From: Rhodoferax sp.
GTDB taxonomy: Bacteria > Pseudomonadota > Gammaproteobacteria > Burkholderiales > Burkholderiaceae_C
DNA length: 34,520 nucleotides
Reading direction: 5' to 3'
Assembly: GCF_028689305.1 (NCBI RefSeq)
Contig: NZ_JAQTWM010000027.1
Span: 6,013 to 40,532, forward strand
The notes below the pieces were generated by a model. That model did not search any database. It was not told the origin of the DNA and saw nothing but the letters and a program-made list of their open reading frames with translations. Shown piece by piece: positions 13,166 to 20,811 of this stretch. The translations under genes and the position numbers were made by a program. Positions within the stretch are counted from its first letter, which is position 1, and each line of letters starts with the position of its first letter.

Positions 13166-14506
13166 TCAATCACTCTCTTTTCGAGATGCCGCGAAACTGC
13201 GGGTTCGCAGTAACTGCAATTCTGCTAACGATGGGTACAAAGGAGCGCTGATGAGTCTGGAGACTCCGCTGGCCACCATCGCGCAAGCCATCAGGCTCAA
13301 TACCAGCGCATGACCATCCACCATTTCCATCACGATGATGAACGCCGTCAAAGGTGCCTGCGTGACTGCCGCCAGAAATCCCGCCATGCCAAGGGCGATC
13401 AATGTGGGGGCATTGGCGTAAGAGGTCCATTGCGCCAGGTCGTTGCCCAACGCGCCGCCGATCGCCAGTGAGGGGGCGAACACACCTGCAGGCACCCCCG
13501 CCCAGGTGGTCAACCACGTCGCTACAAACTTCAGCAGTACATACAGCAAAGAGGTGTCATTGCTGTTTTCCAGCATGGCCCGGTTGTGGGCATAACCACT
13601 GCCGTAGGTTTCTCCCTGGCTCACCATGCCGAGAACAGCCACTGCCAGCCCACAGCCGGCTGCAAACAAGATTGGAGATTTCTTTCGAAAACTGCTGAAC
13701 CAATCCGTTGAGTTGCCGGACAGTGACACGATCAACAGCCGGGAGAAAAGCCCGCCCGCGAGGCCGCTGCACAGCGCCACCAGAATGGCTGGGAAAATCA
13801 GCGCAAAGCCAAAATTCTCGATGCGAATCACCCCGAAATAGCTCGCATTGCCGTAGGCGGAAACGCCCATCAGACCACCAACCACAATCGCCACCAAGAT
13901 CAAGCTGTTGCTGCGTTGTTCGGTTTTTTTGGACAGCTCCTCAATGGCAAACATCACGCCACCCAGTGGTGTGTTGAATGCGGCGGCAATGCCTGCAGCC
14001 CCGCCGGCAATCAGAAGGCTGTGCTCAGAAATGCGCGCGCGTTTGGGCATCCAGCGTCGGGCATGGTGCATCACGCCAGCCGCGATCTGAACAGATGGCC
14101 CCTCGCGCCCGAGAGACAAGCCCGCAAACAAACCCCAAGTGGTCAACAGAATTTTGGCAAAGGTCAGCTTGACCGAGACATAGAGCCGCCGGGCGGGGCC
14201 TGTGGCTTGCGGCTCCAGGGAGGCCATGACCTGGGGGATGCCGGACCCCGCAGCGCCGGGAGCAAACCGCAATGTCAACCAGACGATGGCGGCGGTTGAC
14301 AGTGGCGTCCAGAAAACTGGCCCCCACCAGTAGGCTTTTTGAAACACGAAAAACTGGGCCAGGGCGTGATCAGCCAGCCAGGTGAAAACGACCACAGTGA
14401 TCCCCGCCAACGCCGCAAACATCATCACAACGCCGCGTCCTGTCCACATGTGCCAGTCGGTAAGTTCCTGTTTGAGAACCGTGGGAATGTGTGGATGTGA
14501 ACGCAT
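13166..14506 (-). CDS. ClC-family chloride channel / Cl-/H+ exchanger
   Basis: A 446-residue membrane protein with the ClC selectivity-filter motifs: GSGIP (87-91), GREGP (133-137, gating Glu135) and GVFAPSLAIGG. The IEE pair after PLGGVMFA corresponds to the internal proton-transfer Glu of the E. coli exchanger, and the C-terminal APLYPSL keeps the central Tyr. With both glutamates present, a 2Cl-/H+ antiporter is more likely than a passive channel. There are no CBS domains. It is first in a minus-strand run followed 49 bp later by a two-component system. A divergent DapB-like gene shares its promoter region. It may help in acid or osmotic/ionic stress. Confidence 0.9.
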   Translation of the reverse strand: MRSHPHIPTVLKQELTDWHMWTGRGVVMMFAALAGITVVVFTWLADHALAQFFVFQKAYWWGPVFWTPLSTAAIVWLTLRFAPGAAGSGIPQVMASLEPQATGPARRLYVSVKLTFAKILLTTWGLFAGLSLGREGPSVQIAAGVMHHARRWMPKRARISEHSLLIAGGAAGIAAAFNTPLGGVMFAIEELSKKTEQRSNSLILVAIVVGGLMGVSAYGNASYFGVIRIENFGFALIFPAILVALCSGLAGGLFSRLLIVSLSGNSTDWFSSFRKKSPILFAAGCGLAVAVLGMVSQGETYGSGYAHNRAMLENSNDTSLLYVLLKFVATWLTTWAGVPAGVFAPSLAIGGALGNDLAQWTSYANAPTLIALGMAGFLAAVTQAPLTAFIIVMEMVDGHALVLSLMACAMVASGVSRLISAPLYPSLAELQLLRTRSFAASRKESD

Positions 14507-14543
14507 TTTTTCCTACCGTTGAAATATGAAATGAATGAGCTTG

Positions 14544-14573
14544 TTGCATCATCATACATTGCAACAAATGTAT
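14544..14573. promoter_or_regulatory. Nested inverted repeats in the ClC/DapB-like divergent promoter
   Basis: ATACATT (14554-14560) and AATGTAT (14567-14573) form perfect 7-bp arms with a 6-base spacer. Overlapping them, GTTGCA (14543-14548) and TGCAAC pair over 11 bases. The palindrome size and AT-rich arms suit a dimeric MarR-type protein such as the one encoded at 15462-15950. Confidence 0.5.
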
Positions 14574-14586
14574 CTGTTATATTTAA

Positions 14587-14601
14587 ACAAATGTAATTTG
14601 T
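14587..14601. promoter_or_regulatory. Second palindrome in the same divergent promoter
   Basis: ACAAAT (14587-14592), GTA, ATTTGT (14596-14601): perfect 6-bp arms. The half-site ACAAATGT also occurs in the first palindrome (from 14564), so the two may bind the same regulator. It lies 35 bp before the DapB-like ATG. Confidence 0.5.
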
Positions 14602-14635
14602 GTAAACGAAGGATCATCCTCAAGGAGACCGCACA

Positions 14636-15382
14636 ATGATCAAGGTTGGACTGTTCGGGTATGGCAAGGCCGGTCGTGCCGTTGCTCAAGTTTTGCAAGC
14701 TGATCCTCGCTTTGATTTGCGTTGGATCGCCAAGCGCACGGCCATCACAGGTAGGCAGACGTCTGATGACCGTGCTACCGCGGTGGTCGGACTGGATGCC
14801 ATCAATTTTTCAGATTGGCTTCACGAACACCCCGTGGACGCGATGGTGGATTTTTCTGTGCCGCAGTCCCTGCAGATGTATGGCGAAGATCTGAGGCGTC
14901 GAAAAATCATGCTGGTCAGCGCTATTTCGGCTTACACGGAGGAGCAGCTCAGCTACGCGCGCAGCCTTGGTCAGGACACGCGCGTGCTGTGCTCACCCAA
15001 CATGACGTTGGGCATCAACTTCCTGATCATGGCGGCCAAGCTGCTCAGGAACATTGCGCCTTTTGCGGACGTTGAAATTCTGGAACAACACTTCAAGGAA
15101 AAGCCCGAGGTTTCCGGCACTGCCAAAAAAATTGCGGAAAGCCTGGAATTGGGCACGGAAAAAATAACCTCTTTGCGGCTCGGCGGCATTGTGGGGCACC
15201 ACGAAGTCATTTTTGGATTTCCATACCAAACGGTTCGTCTCACGCATGATTCGATCAAACGCGAGGCGTTTGGAACTGGTGCGGCCTTTGCCCTGGGTGA
15301 GCTGGCACGGTGCGACACCGGTTTTTATACCTTTGAGGACTTGCTGATGAAAAAGTTGAGGGAACAACTGTCAGTGGCTTGA
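14636..15382 (+). CDS. Dihydrodipicolinate-reductase-like (DapB-fold) oxidoreductase
   Basis: A 248-residue protein with an N-terminal Rossmann fold (VGLFGYGKAGRAV, the GxGxxG at residues 8-13) and a DapB-type C-terminal domain. SPNMTLGINFL matches the DapB SPN-NxG-N block. The catalytic-loop region reads EQHFKEKPEVSGTA where authentic DapB has E-HHxxKxDAPSGTA. The first His and the Lys align, but the second His, the Asp-Ala-Pro and one position are missing. It is therefore probably a divergent paralogue rather than the lysine-pathway enzyme; the substrate is unknown. A good AAGGAG site precedes the ATG. It is divergent from the ClC gene and followed by a marR gene 79 bp later. Confidence 0.75.
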   Translation: MIKVGLFGYGKAGRAVAQVLQADPRFDLRWIAKRTAITGRQTSDDRATAVVGLDAINFSDWLHEHPVDAMVDFSVPQSLQMYGEDLRRRKIMLVSAISAYTEEQLSYARSLGQDTRVLCSPNMTLGINFLIMAAKLLRNIAPFADVEILEQHFKEKPEVSGTAKKIAESLELGTEKITSLRLGGIVGHHEVIFGFPYQTVRLTHDSIKREAFGTGAAFALGELARCDTGFYTFEDLLMKKLREQLSVA

Positions 15383-15461
15383 GTGTTTGTGATGACAAGC
15401 GGGCGACCTGGGCCTGCGCGTGCCTATCATCGGGGAAGTCGTACATTCACACCGTTGCCCT

Positions 15462-15950
15462 ATGAAGTCTGCTGTCCCATCTTCCGTCGAATTGGTTACA
15501 CCAGCCAGGGTCTTGCGCCGGTTCCGTGTGGTCTTTAATGCCGTGCGGACACATTTCCGGAAAATGGAGACGCAGGTGGGCTTGGGCGGTGCCCAGGTCT
15601 GGGCCTTGAGTCTGATCAAGGCCCATCCGGGCATTGGTATGGGTGAAGTGGCCTCTCATATGGACATTCACCAATCCACAGCCAGCAACCTGATCAAGGC
15701 GCTGTTGCGCAAGGAACTCATTCGCATGGATAAGGCGCCGGACGACCGACGCAATGTGCAGCTCAGGATCTTGCCTGCCGGCACCAGACTGTTGAAGAAG
15801 GTTCCCGGCCCGTTTGAGGGGGTGTTACCGCAGGCGCTGGGTAATTTGACTGTGGAGACGCTTCAGCGCATGGATGAGGACTTGGGGCAGTTGATTGACC
15901 TTCTCAATGCCGACGAATCCGCCGAGGAAACGCCCCTGGCCCAGCTCTGA
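15462..15950 (+). CDS. MarR-family transcriptional regulator
   Basis: A 162-residue winged-helix protein. The DNA-binding core is GLGGAQVWALSLIKAHPGIGMGEVASHMDIHQSTASNLIKALLRKELI followed by a wing with DDRRNVQLRIL, which is the MarR D-R-R signature. An ATG at 15462 was chosen over an in-frame GTG at 15420, because the extra residues do not resemble the family. Helices at both ends should form the dimer. It follows the DapB-like gene on the same strand and is a good candidate to bind the palindromes in the DapB/ClC promoter. The effector ligand is unknown. Confidence 0.85.
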   Translation: MKSAVPSSVELVTPARVLRRFRVVFNAVRTHFRKMETQVGLGGAQVWALSLIKAHPGIGMGEVASHMDIHQSTASNLIKALLRKELIRMDKAPDDRRNVQLRILPAGTRLLKKVPGPFEGVLPQALGNLTVETLQRMDEDLGQLIDLLNADESAEETPLAQL

Positions 15951-16023
15951 GCGATCGACCTTGGTGCCATGCTCTGGTCGTTTTGCATGCCACAGAACCA
16001 TCGATCCAAAATCAAGATCGTCA

Positions 16024-16076
16024 AGAGCTATAAATATGATAGCTTATGATGCTTGTGGTTAACGGGCTAAGGCACG
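16024..16076 (-). repeat. Dispersed repeat copy D (reverse orientation)
   Basis: Read on the minus strand: GCCTTAGCCC, a variable middle, then a hairpin with AGCTAT and ATAGCT arms (plus 16026-16031 and 16039-16044) and a 7-base loop. This is the same order as the copies at 31049 and 33845 but diverged. It lies after the marR gene, where nothing is coded. Confidence 0.5.
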
Positions 16077-16097
16077 ATTTAATCCAATTTTTCCAGC

Positions 16098-16271
16098 TTA
16101 TGGGCGGTTGTCACGTTGACTGGACCATGCTGCGTCCAGAGCCTGAATGCAGTCAGTGAATTCAGGTGACCCAAACGCCTTGGCCCAGTGGGTCGGCATG
16201 TGCTGGGCTCGCTCTGGCAGGCGCTCGGGGTGGTCGGTGTAGATGTCTTCAAACTGGACGATGAATAGCAT
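16098..16271 (-). pseudogene. Truncated YciI-like protein fragment
   Basis: A minus-strand frame starting MLFIVQFEDIYTDHPE and continuing RAQHMPTHWAKAF resembles the N-terminus of YciI-family proteins (MLF-I/V-V.. then R..H-PAH). Intact members are about 95-100 residues. Here the similarity ends after about 33 residues and the frame stops at residue 57. There is no clear ribosome site. It is probably a remnant of a deletion. The match is from memory of the family pattern. Confidence 0.45.
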
Positions 16272-16273
16272 GG

Positions 16274-16507
16274 GTGTCGATGGTCGAAACTGGGGGCAGC
16301 AATGGTCGCCAACAGCGAATCACCTGGCTCGCGATGGTGGGTGTCGACGCAGTCACATTGACCCCTCAATGGCCCTGGTTGCATCGCGATTGGATCAAAT
16401 CCTGCTCTGCTGCGACAACAGTCCCAACGCTCTCTGAATGGGGCATTGTGATTCTTATGGCCTTGTTGGGGATAACTGGCTTCTACCAAGTCAGACGACG
16501 GAAATGA
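16274..16507 (+). pseudogene. Orphan IPTL-CTERM sorting tail (gene remnant)
   Basis: The last 30 residues include VPTLSEWGIVILMALLGI and end QVRRRK. This is a complete IPTL-CTERM signal: V/I-PTLSEWG, one hydrophobic helix and an Arg-rich end. The signal is recognised by exosortase-type systems that process exported proteins. What lies before it (about 48 codons from a GTG) has no signal peptide and no recognisable domain. The tail is therefore most likely all that remains of a longer secreted protein. Confidence 0.6.
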
Positions 16508-16615
16508 AATTCAATCGGGCGAGGCCAAGTGAGCCTGTCCGTGGATAGGGCAGGCGCCCAGTGCAGTTTTTTTGGGGCAACCGTTGCTCCCAATGTTGGC
16601 AATCTGGCAGGTAGA

Positions 16616-16993
16616 TTAGCCAATCCAGTGATCTAATTCCTCCAACTCCCCCGCCGTCAACACCCTGGACCGCGTATGAAACGCTTTCCCGGTTGACCCC
16701 TCCAGCGAAAACGTGCCACCCGTGCCTTCGATTACGTCGATGATCAACTGCGTATGTTTCCATGTTTCATATTGCGCACGACCGATGTAAAACGGGCAGC
16801 CGCCGATGTCGCCCAGGTACACGTCACCGGGGCCGATGGTGATTTCACCGGGCAGCAGGCAATTGGCGGCGCTGTTGTCACAGCAGCCGCCGGACTGGTG
16901 GAACATCAGTTGCGGGCCGTGTTGGGCCTGCAACTGCGCCACCAGCGCCAAAGCCGCCGGTGTCGCCACAACTCTGGCGACTTTGTCTGCCAT
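16616..16993 (-). CDS. DUF779 family protein, aldehyde-dehydrogenase-associated
   Basis: A 125-residue cytosolic protein of the DUF779 family, recognised by FHQSGGCCDNSAANC (Cys37, Cys38, Cys45) followed by a GDVYLGDIGGCPFYI segment and a conserved W/H region. Genes of this family usually stand beside NAD-dependent aldehyde dehydrogenases of the ExaC type. That is the case here: its ATG shares a base with the aldehyde dehydrogenase stop (TGATG), so the two are translationally coupled. The clustered cysteines suggest a metal or redox role, but its function is unknown. Confidence 0.85.
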   Translation of the reverse strand: MADKVARVVATPAALALVAQLQAQHGPQLMFHQSGGCCDNSAANCLLPGEITIGPGDVYLGDIGGCPFYIGRAQYETWKHTQLIIDVIEGTGGTFSLEGSTGKAFHTRSRVLTAGELEELDHWIG

Positions 16994-18513
16994 CAGAAGA
17001 AGCCCAACTTCTGCTCGCTGTAGCTCACCAGCAGGTTCTTGGTTTGCTGGTAGTGATCCAGCATGACCTTGTGGGTTTCGCGGCCGATGCCGGATTCTTT
17101 GTAGCCGCCGAAAGCCGCGTGGGCCGGGTAGGCGTGGTAGCAGTTGGTCCAGACGCGGCCAGCCTTGATGGCGCGGCCCATGCGGTAGGCCACGTTACCG
17201 TTGCGGCTCCACACCCCGGCACCCAGGCCGTAGAGCGTGTCGTTGGCAATTTCCAGCGCTTCGGCTTCGTCTTTGAAGGTGGTCACGGCCAGCACCGGGC
17301 CGAAGATTTCTTCCTGGAAGATGCGCATTTTGTTATGGCCCTTGAACAGCGTGGGCTGCACGTAGTAGCCGCCCGCCAGGTCGCCTTCCATCTTGGCCTG
17401 TGTGCCACCGATCAGCACCTGCGCACCTTCCTGCTTGCCCAGCTCCAGGTAGGACAGAATCTTGGTCAGCTGTTCTTTGGAGGCCTGCGCACCGATCATG
17501 GTGTTGGAGTCCAGCGGGTTGCCCTGGATGATGGCGGCCACCCGTTTCAGCACCCGTTCCATGAAGGCGTCGTAAATGCTTTCCTGGATCAGCGCACGGC
17601 TCGGGCAGGTGCAGACCTCGCCTTGGTTGAAGGCAAACAGCACCAGGCCTTCGACGGCTTTGTCCAGAAAGCCGTCGTCCTTGTCCAGGATGTCGGCAAA
17701 GAAGATGTTGGGCGATTTGCCGCCCAGCTCCAGCGTGGCCGGGATCAGGTTGTTGGCAGCGGCCTGGGCAATCACGCGGCCGGTGGTGGTGGAGCCGGTG
17801 AAGGCGATTTTGGCAATGCGTTTGCTTTGCGCCAGCGGCATGCCGGCTTCACGGCCATAGCCGTTGACGATGTTGAGCACGCCGGGGGGCAGCAGGTCGG
17901 CGATCAGCTCGGCCAGAATCAAAATGCTGATGGGGGTGGACTCGGCCGGTTTGAGCACCACGCAGTTGCCCGCGCCAATGGCCGGGGCCAGTTTCCAGGC
18001 GGCCATCAAAATCGGAAAGTTCCACGGAATGATCTGGCCGACCACGCCCAGCGGTTCCTGAAAGTGGTAGGCCACGGTGTTTTCGTCGATGTTGCTCAAA
18101 CCGCCTTCTTGCGAGCGCACGCAACCGGCAAAGTAGCGGAAATGATCCACAGTGAGGGGAATGTCGGCCGCCATGGTTTCGCGGATCGGTTTGCCGTTGT
18201 CCACGGTTTCGGCGTAGGCCAGCAGCTCCAGGTTGGCTTCAATGCGGTCGGCAATTTTGAGCAACACGTTGGCGCGGCTGGCGGCATCGGTTTTGCCCCA
18301 GGCGTCGGCGGCGGCGTGGGCGGCATCCAGCGCCAGGTCGATGTCTTCGGCGGTGGAGCGGGCGGCCTGGGTGTAGGGCTTGCCGGTGGTAGGGGTGACC
18401 ACATCAAAGTACTGGCCTTTGACTGGCGCGACAAATTGGCCACCAATGAAGTTGTTGTACTGAGCCTTGAAGGCCACTTTTGCGCCGGGTGTGCCGGGTG
18501 CTGCGTAAATCAT
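16993..18513 (-). CDS. exaC: NAD-dependent aldehyde dehydrogenase, ExaC/AcoD type
   Basis: A 506-residue cytosolic enzyme, the same length as Pseudomonas ExaC and similar along its length. The dinucleotide-binding parts include IIPWNFP (about 161-167), KPAE (188-191) and GSTTTG (240-245). The general-base Glu262 is in LELGGKSP, and the nucleophile Cys301 is in [12 protein letters not shown]. It oxidises acetaldehyde or other aldehydes to acids. The ATG at 18513 has AGAGGA before it; the open frame runs on to 18774 without homology. It is divergent from an AcoR-like sigma54 activator, with a -24/-12-like element upstream. It is coupled to a downstream DUF779 gene. Confidence 0.92.
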   Translation of the reverse strand: MIYAAPGTPGAKVAFKAQYNNFIGGQFVAPVKGQYFDVVTPTTGKPYTQAARSTAEDIDLALDAAHAAADAWGKTDAASRANVLLKIADRIEANLELLAYAETVDNGKPIRETMAADIPLTVDHFRYFAGCVRSQEGGLSNIDENTVAYHFQEPLGVVGQIIPWNFPILMAAWKLAPAIGAGNCVVLKPAESTPISILILAELIADLLPPGVLNIVNGYGREAGMPLAQSKRIAKIAFTGSTTTGRVIAQAAANNLIPATLELGGKSPNIFFADILDKDDGFLDKAVEGLVLFAFNQGEVCTCPSRALIQESIYDAFMERVLKRVAAIIQGNPLDSNTMIGAQASKEQLTKILSYLELGKQEGAQVLIGGTQAKMEGDLAGGYYVQPTLFKGHNKMRIFQEEIFGPVLAVTTFKDEAEALEIANDTLYGLGAGVWSRNGNVAYRMGRAIKAGRVWTNCYHAYPAHAAFGGYKESGIGRETHKVMLDHYQQTKNLLVSYSEQKLGFF

Positions 18514-18815
18514 CTTGAATCCTCTTTGTTGGTTCGATGGAATGACATGCCCATCAAGGGCAGCTTCTTCTATCAAGTCGCGTGCCAGCGCTGGTGATCT
18601 CGCGCAGTGTGTTGATTTCAAAGGGTTTTCTGGAAATGATCTGGCGGGCTGTCCTGTCCTGGGGTGTCGCAAGATGGGGCACTTGTCACTTCCTGAGACA
18701 GTGGGAGCGGTCATGGTGTATGCAGAGAGTTTCATATCGTCAGGGATAAGATCACTGGGTACGATCATGTCCATTCAATCCCCCAAGAGCAGACTTCAGT
18801 CTGTCAGGAGACAAG
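18514..18815. other. Divergent control region between exaC and the AcoR-like gene
   Basis: 302 bp with no gene. It holds the sigma54-like element at 18573-18587. Farther out, around 18685-18705, are short TGTC/GACA half-sites (TGTCACTTCCTGAGACA) that could be enhancer sites for the activator. The latter is weak, as the arms match over only four bases. Confidence 0.4.
18573..18587 (-). promoter_or_regulatory. Sigma54-like -24/-12 promoter of exaC
   Basis: The minus strand reads TGGCAC (18587-18582), five bases, then TTGA (18576-18573). The -24 hexamer and spacing match the sigma54 consensus exactly; the -12 element has TTGA where TTGC is expected. It lies 60 bp before the exaC ATG and faces it, and the divergent gene encodes a sigma54 activator. 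Confidence 0.55.
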
Positions 18816-20774
18816 GTGCCAACACCATCCCCCGTCCTGGCTTTGCGCCGGGCTCGCTTGCATTTGCTGGAACACGGCGACTTCCCCTCCGAAGGGGTGG
18901 ATGCCCGTGTGGCCCGTTCCTGGCAACGCAGTCTGGCTGCCGGCCTGCTGCCTGCTGGACGCTTGCTTGACACCGAGCACGCCAGTGCCAGCGAGCTGAG
19001 CCGCACCATGGCCAGCAACCACGATTTGCTGGCGCATTCGCGCCCGGTGATGGAAGTGCTGTTTGAGCAGGTGCGTCACCTTCACGGCATGGTGATCCTG
19101 GCGGACCGGCGCGGTACGCTGATGCATACCCTGGGGCAGGTTGATTTCCTGAGCCGGGCCGAGCGGGTGGCATTGTCCTGCGGGGCCTCGTGGCATGAGC
19201 AGCATCGGGGCACCAATGCCATCGGCACCGCACTGATGGAGGCGACAGGCATTGAAATTCACGGTGCCGAGCACTTTTTTGAGCGTCATGAATTTCTCAC
19301 CTGCACTGCGGTGCCCATCCGTTCGGCGATGGGTGAGCTGATGGGGGTGCTGGACATTTCGGGCGACCAGCGCAGCCGCCAGCCGCACACCATGGGGCTG
19401 GTCAGTATGGCCACGCGCTTGATCGAAAACCGCTTGATCGCGGCGACATGCCGTCGGCATCTGCTGTTGCATCTGCATCCGCAGGTTGAAGGCATCGGCA
19501 CGGTGGCCGAGGGCATCGTGGCTGTGTCGGAGGACGGCTGGATCGTCGGGGGCAATCACGCCGGTTTTGATTTGCTGCATGTGACGGCGGCAGAGATCGG
19601 CGCGGTCCAGATCAAAAATCTGCTGGATGTGTCGCTGGACGAACTGCTGTCGCGTCATCGGTGCCGCCCGGGGCAGGCCAATCCAGTGCGTTTGCCGGAC
19701 GGCACATTGCTGTTTGTCCGGTTGCAGCGGGATGCTGGCACCTTGCTGGCTGGCACCACTGCTACGCCTGCCCGTGTGAACTCCCTGGCGGCGCCCACCA
19801 GGGAGGCGGTGGACGCGTTGGGAGCGCTGGACACCGGGGACACGCGCTGGCGCATTGCTTGCGAGAAAACCCGCCGGGTGCTGGACAAACCCATTCCCTT
19901 GTTGATACAGGGGGAGTCAGGGGTGGGCAAGGAGTTGTTTGCCCGTGCAGCGCATGACAGCGGCCCACGACGCCACCAGCCGTTTGTCGCCATCAATTGC
20001 GCTTCGGTGCCCGAGAGCCTGATTGAAGCGGAACTGTTTGGCTACGCAGCAGGTGCTTTCACTGGTGCCCGGCGCGAGGGCAGTCCGGGCCGCTTGCGCG
20101 AAGCGCATGGGGGAACGCTGTTTCTGGATGAAATTGGCGACATGCCATTGGGTTTGCAGGCACGTTTGCTGCGGGTGTTACAGGAGCGCCAGGTCACGCC
20201 ATTGGGCGGCGGCCAGACGGTGGCAGTGGACTTTGCCCTGGTCTGCGCCAGCCATCGCAAGTTGCGTGACGAGGTTGCCGCTGGCCGCTTTCGCAATGAC
20301 CTGTATTACCGTATCAACGGCCTGACGGTGGTGCTGCCGCCCCTGCGTGAGCGCACGGATTTCACCGTGCTGACGGGCCGTTTGCTGGCTGACTTGAATC
20401 CGGACCGCCAGGTGCAAGTGCGGCCCGAACTGCTGGAGCGCTTGCGCCAGCATGGCTGGCCAGGCAATTTGCGCCAGTATGCCAATGCCCTGCGCACCGC
20501 CAGTGCCATGCTGGACGCGCATGAGGTCTGGATTGACTGGCGGCATCTGCCGGACGATTTGCTGGAAGACTTGACACCGGCGGCCGTCAACCTGGTCGCG
20601 TCGCCCACCAGTCATGGGCCGACCAAAGCGCTTGCCGAGCCGCTGCAAAATCTTCAGCAACTGTCTCTCCAGGCGATGCAGCGTGCGCTCGATGATTGCG
20701 GCGGCAATGTGTCACAAGCCGCACGCCGACTCGGCGTCAGTCGGCAGACCCTGTATCGCAAGCTCAATGCCTGA
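18816..20774 (+). CDS. AcoR-like sigma54-dependent transcriptional activator
   Basis: A 652-residue enhancer-binding protein. A GAF-type sensor domain spans about 75-205 and a further PAS-like segment about 225-315. The AAA+ domain spans about 335-565, with Walker A GESGVGKE (366-373), the sigma54-contact loop GAFTGA (413-418), Walker B LFLDEIG (435-441) and a late WPGNLRQ sensor. A Fis-type helix-turn-helix ends the protein (GGNVSQAARRLGVSRQTLYRKL). The GTG start has AGGAG 7 bases before it. It is divergent from exaC, which carries a sigma54-like promoter, so it most likely activates the aldehyde dehydrogenase in response to an alcohol, aldehyde or acetoin-like signal. The exact effector is unknown. 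Confidence 0.92.
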   Translation: MPTPSPVLALRRARLHLLEHGDFPSEGVDARVARSWQRSLAAGLLPAGRLLDTEHASASELSRTMASNHDLLAHSRPVMEVLFEQVRHLHGMVILADRRGTLMHTLGQVDFLSRAERVALSCGASWHEQHRGTNAIGTALMEATGIEIHGAEHFFERHEFLTCTAVPIRSAMGELMGVLDISGDQRSRQPHTMGLVSMATRLIENRLIAATCRRHLLLHLHPQVEGIGTVAEGIVAVSEDGWIVGGNHAGFDLLHVTAAEIGAVQIKNLLDVSLDELLSRHRCRPGQANPVRLPDGTLLFVRLQRDAGTLLAGTTATPARVNSLAAPTREAVDALGALDTGDTRWRIACEKTRRVLDKPIPLLIQGESGVGKELFARAAHDSGPRRHQPFVAINCASVPESLIEAELFGYAAGAFTGARREGSPGRLREAHGGTLFLDEIGDMPLGLQARLLRVLQERQVTPLGGGQTVAVDFALVCASHRKLRDEVAAGRFRNDLYYRINGLTVVLPPLRERTDFTVLTGRLLADLNPDRQVQVRPELLERLRQHGWPGNLRQYANALRTASAMLDAHEVWIDWRHLPDDLLEDLTPAAVNLVASPTSHGPTKALAEPLQNLQQLSLQAMQRALDDCGGNVSQAARRLGVSRQTLYRKLNA

Positions 20775-20811
20775 GCGCGCCACCGCCCACTTGGGCATAT
20801 CTGACTGATTT

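Larger units (their letters stand above)
15951..16615. other. Gene-poor stretch with gene remnants
   Basis: 665 bp without an intact gene. It contains a reverse copy of the dispersed repeat (16024-16076), a truncated YciI-like reading frame on the minus strand (16098-16271) and the tail of an IPTL-CTERM protein on the plus strand (16274-16507). A bulged hairpin at 16572-16593 follows, with no U-run in a useful direction. The mixture suggests past insertion and deletion events. Confidence 0.6.

Noticed and set aside
16572-16593. Bulged hairpin TTGGGGCAAC / GTTGCTCCCAA next to a T-run
   Set aside because: The T-run precedes the stem on the plus strand and becomes an A-run after it on the minus strand, so it does not work as a terminator for the DUF779 gene.
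16960-18597. Long open frame on the plus strand (over 500 codons) opposite exaC
   Set aside because: It is antisense to a clear aldehyde dehydrogenase with all catalytic motifs; the His/Gln/Gly-rich translation is typical of a shadow frame in GC-rich DNA.
18514-18774. N-terminal extension of the aldehyde dehydrogenase frame
   Set aside because: The extra 87 residues have no family match, while ATG 18513 has a ribosome site and gives the usual 506-residue length.
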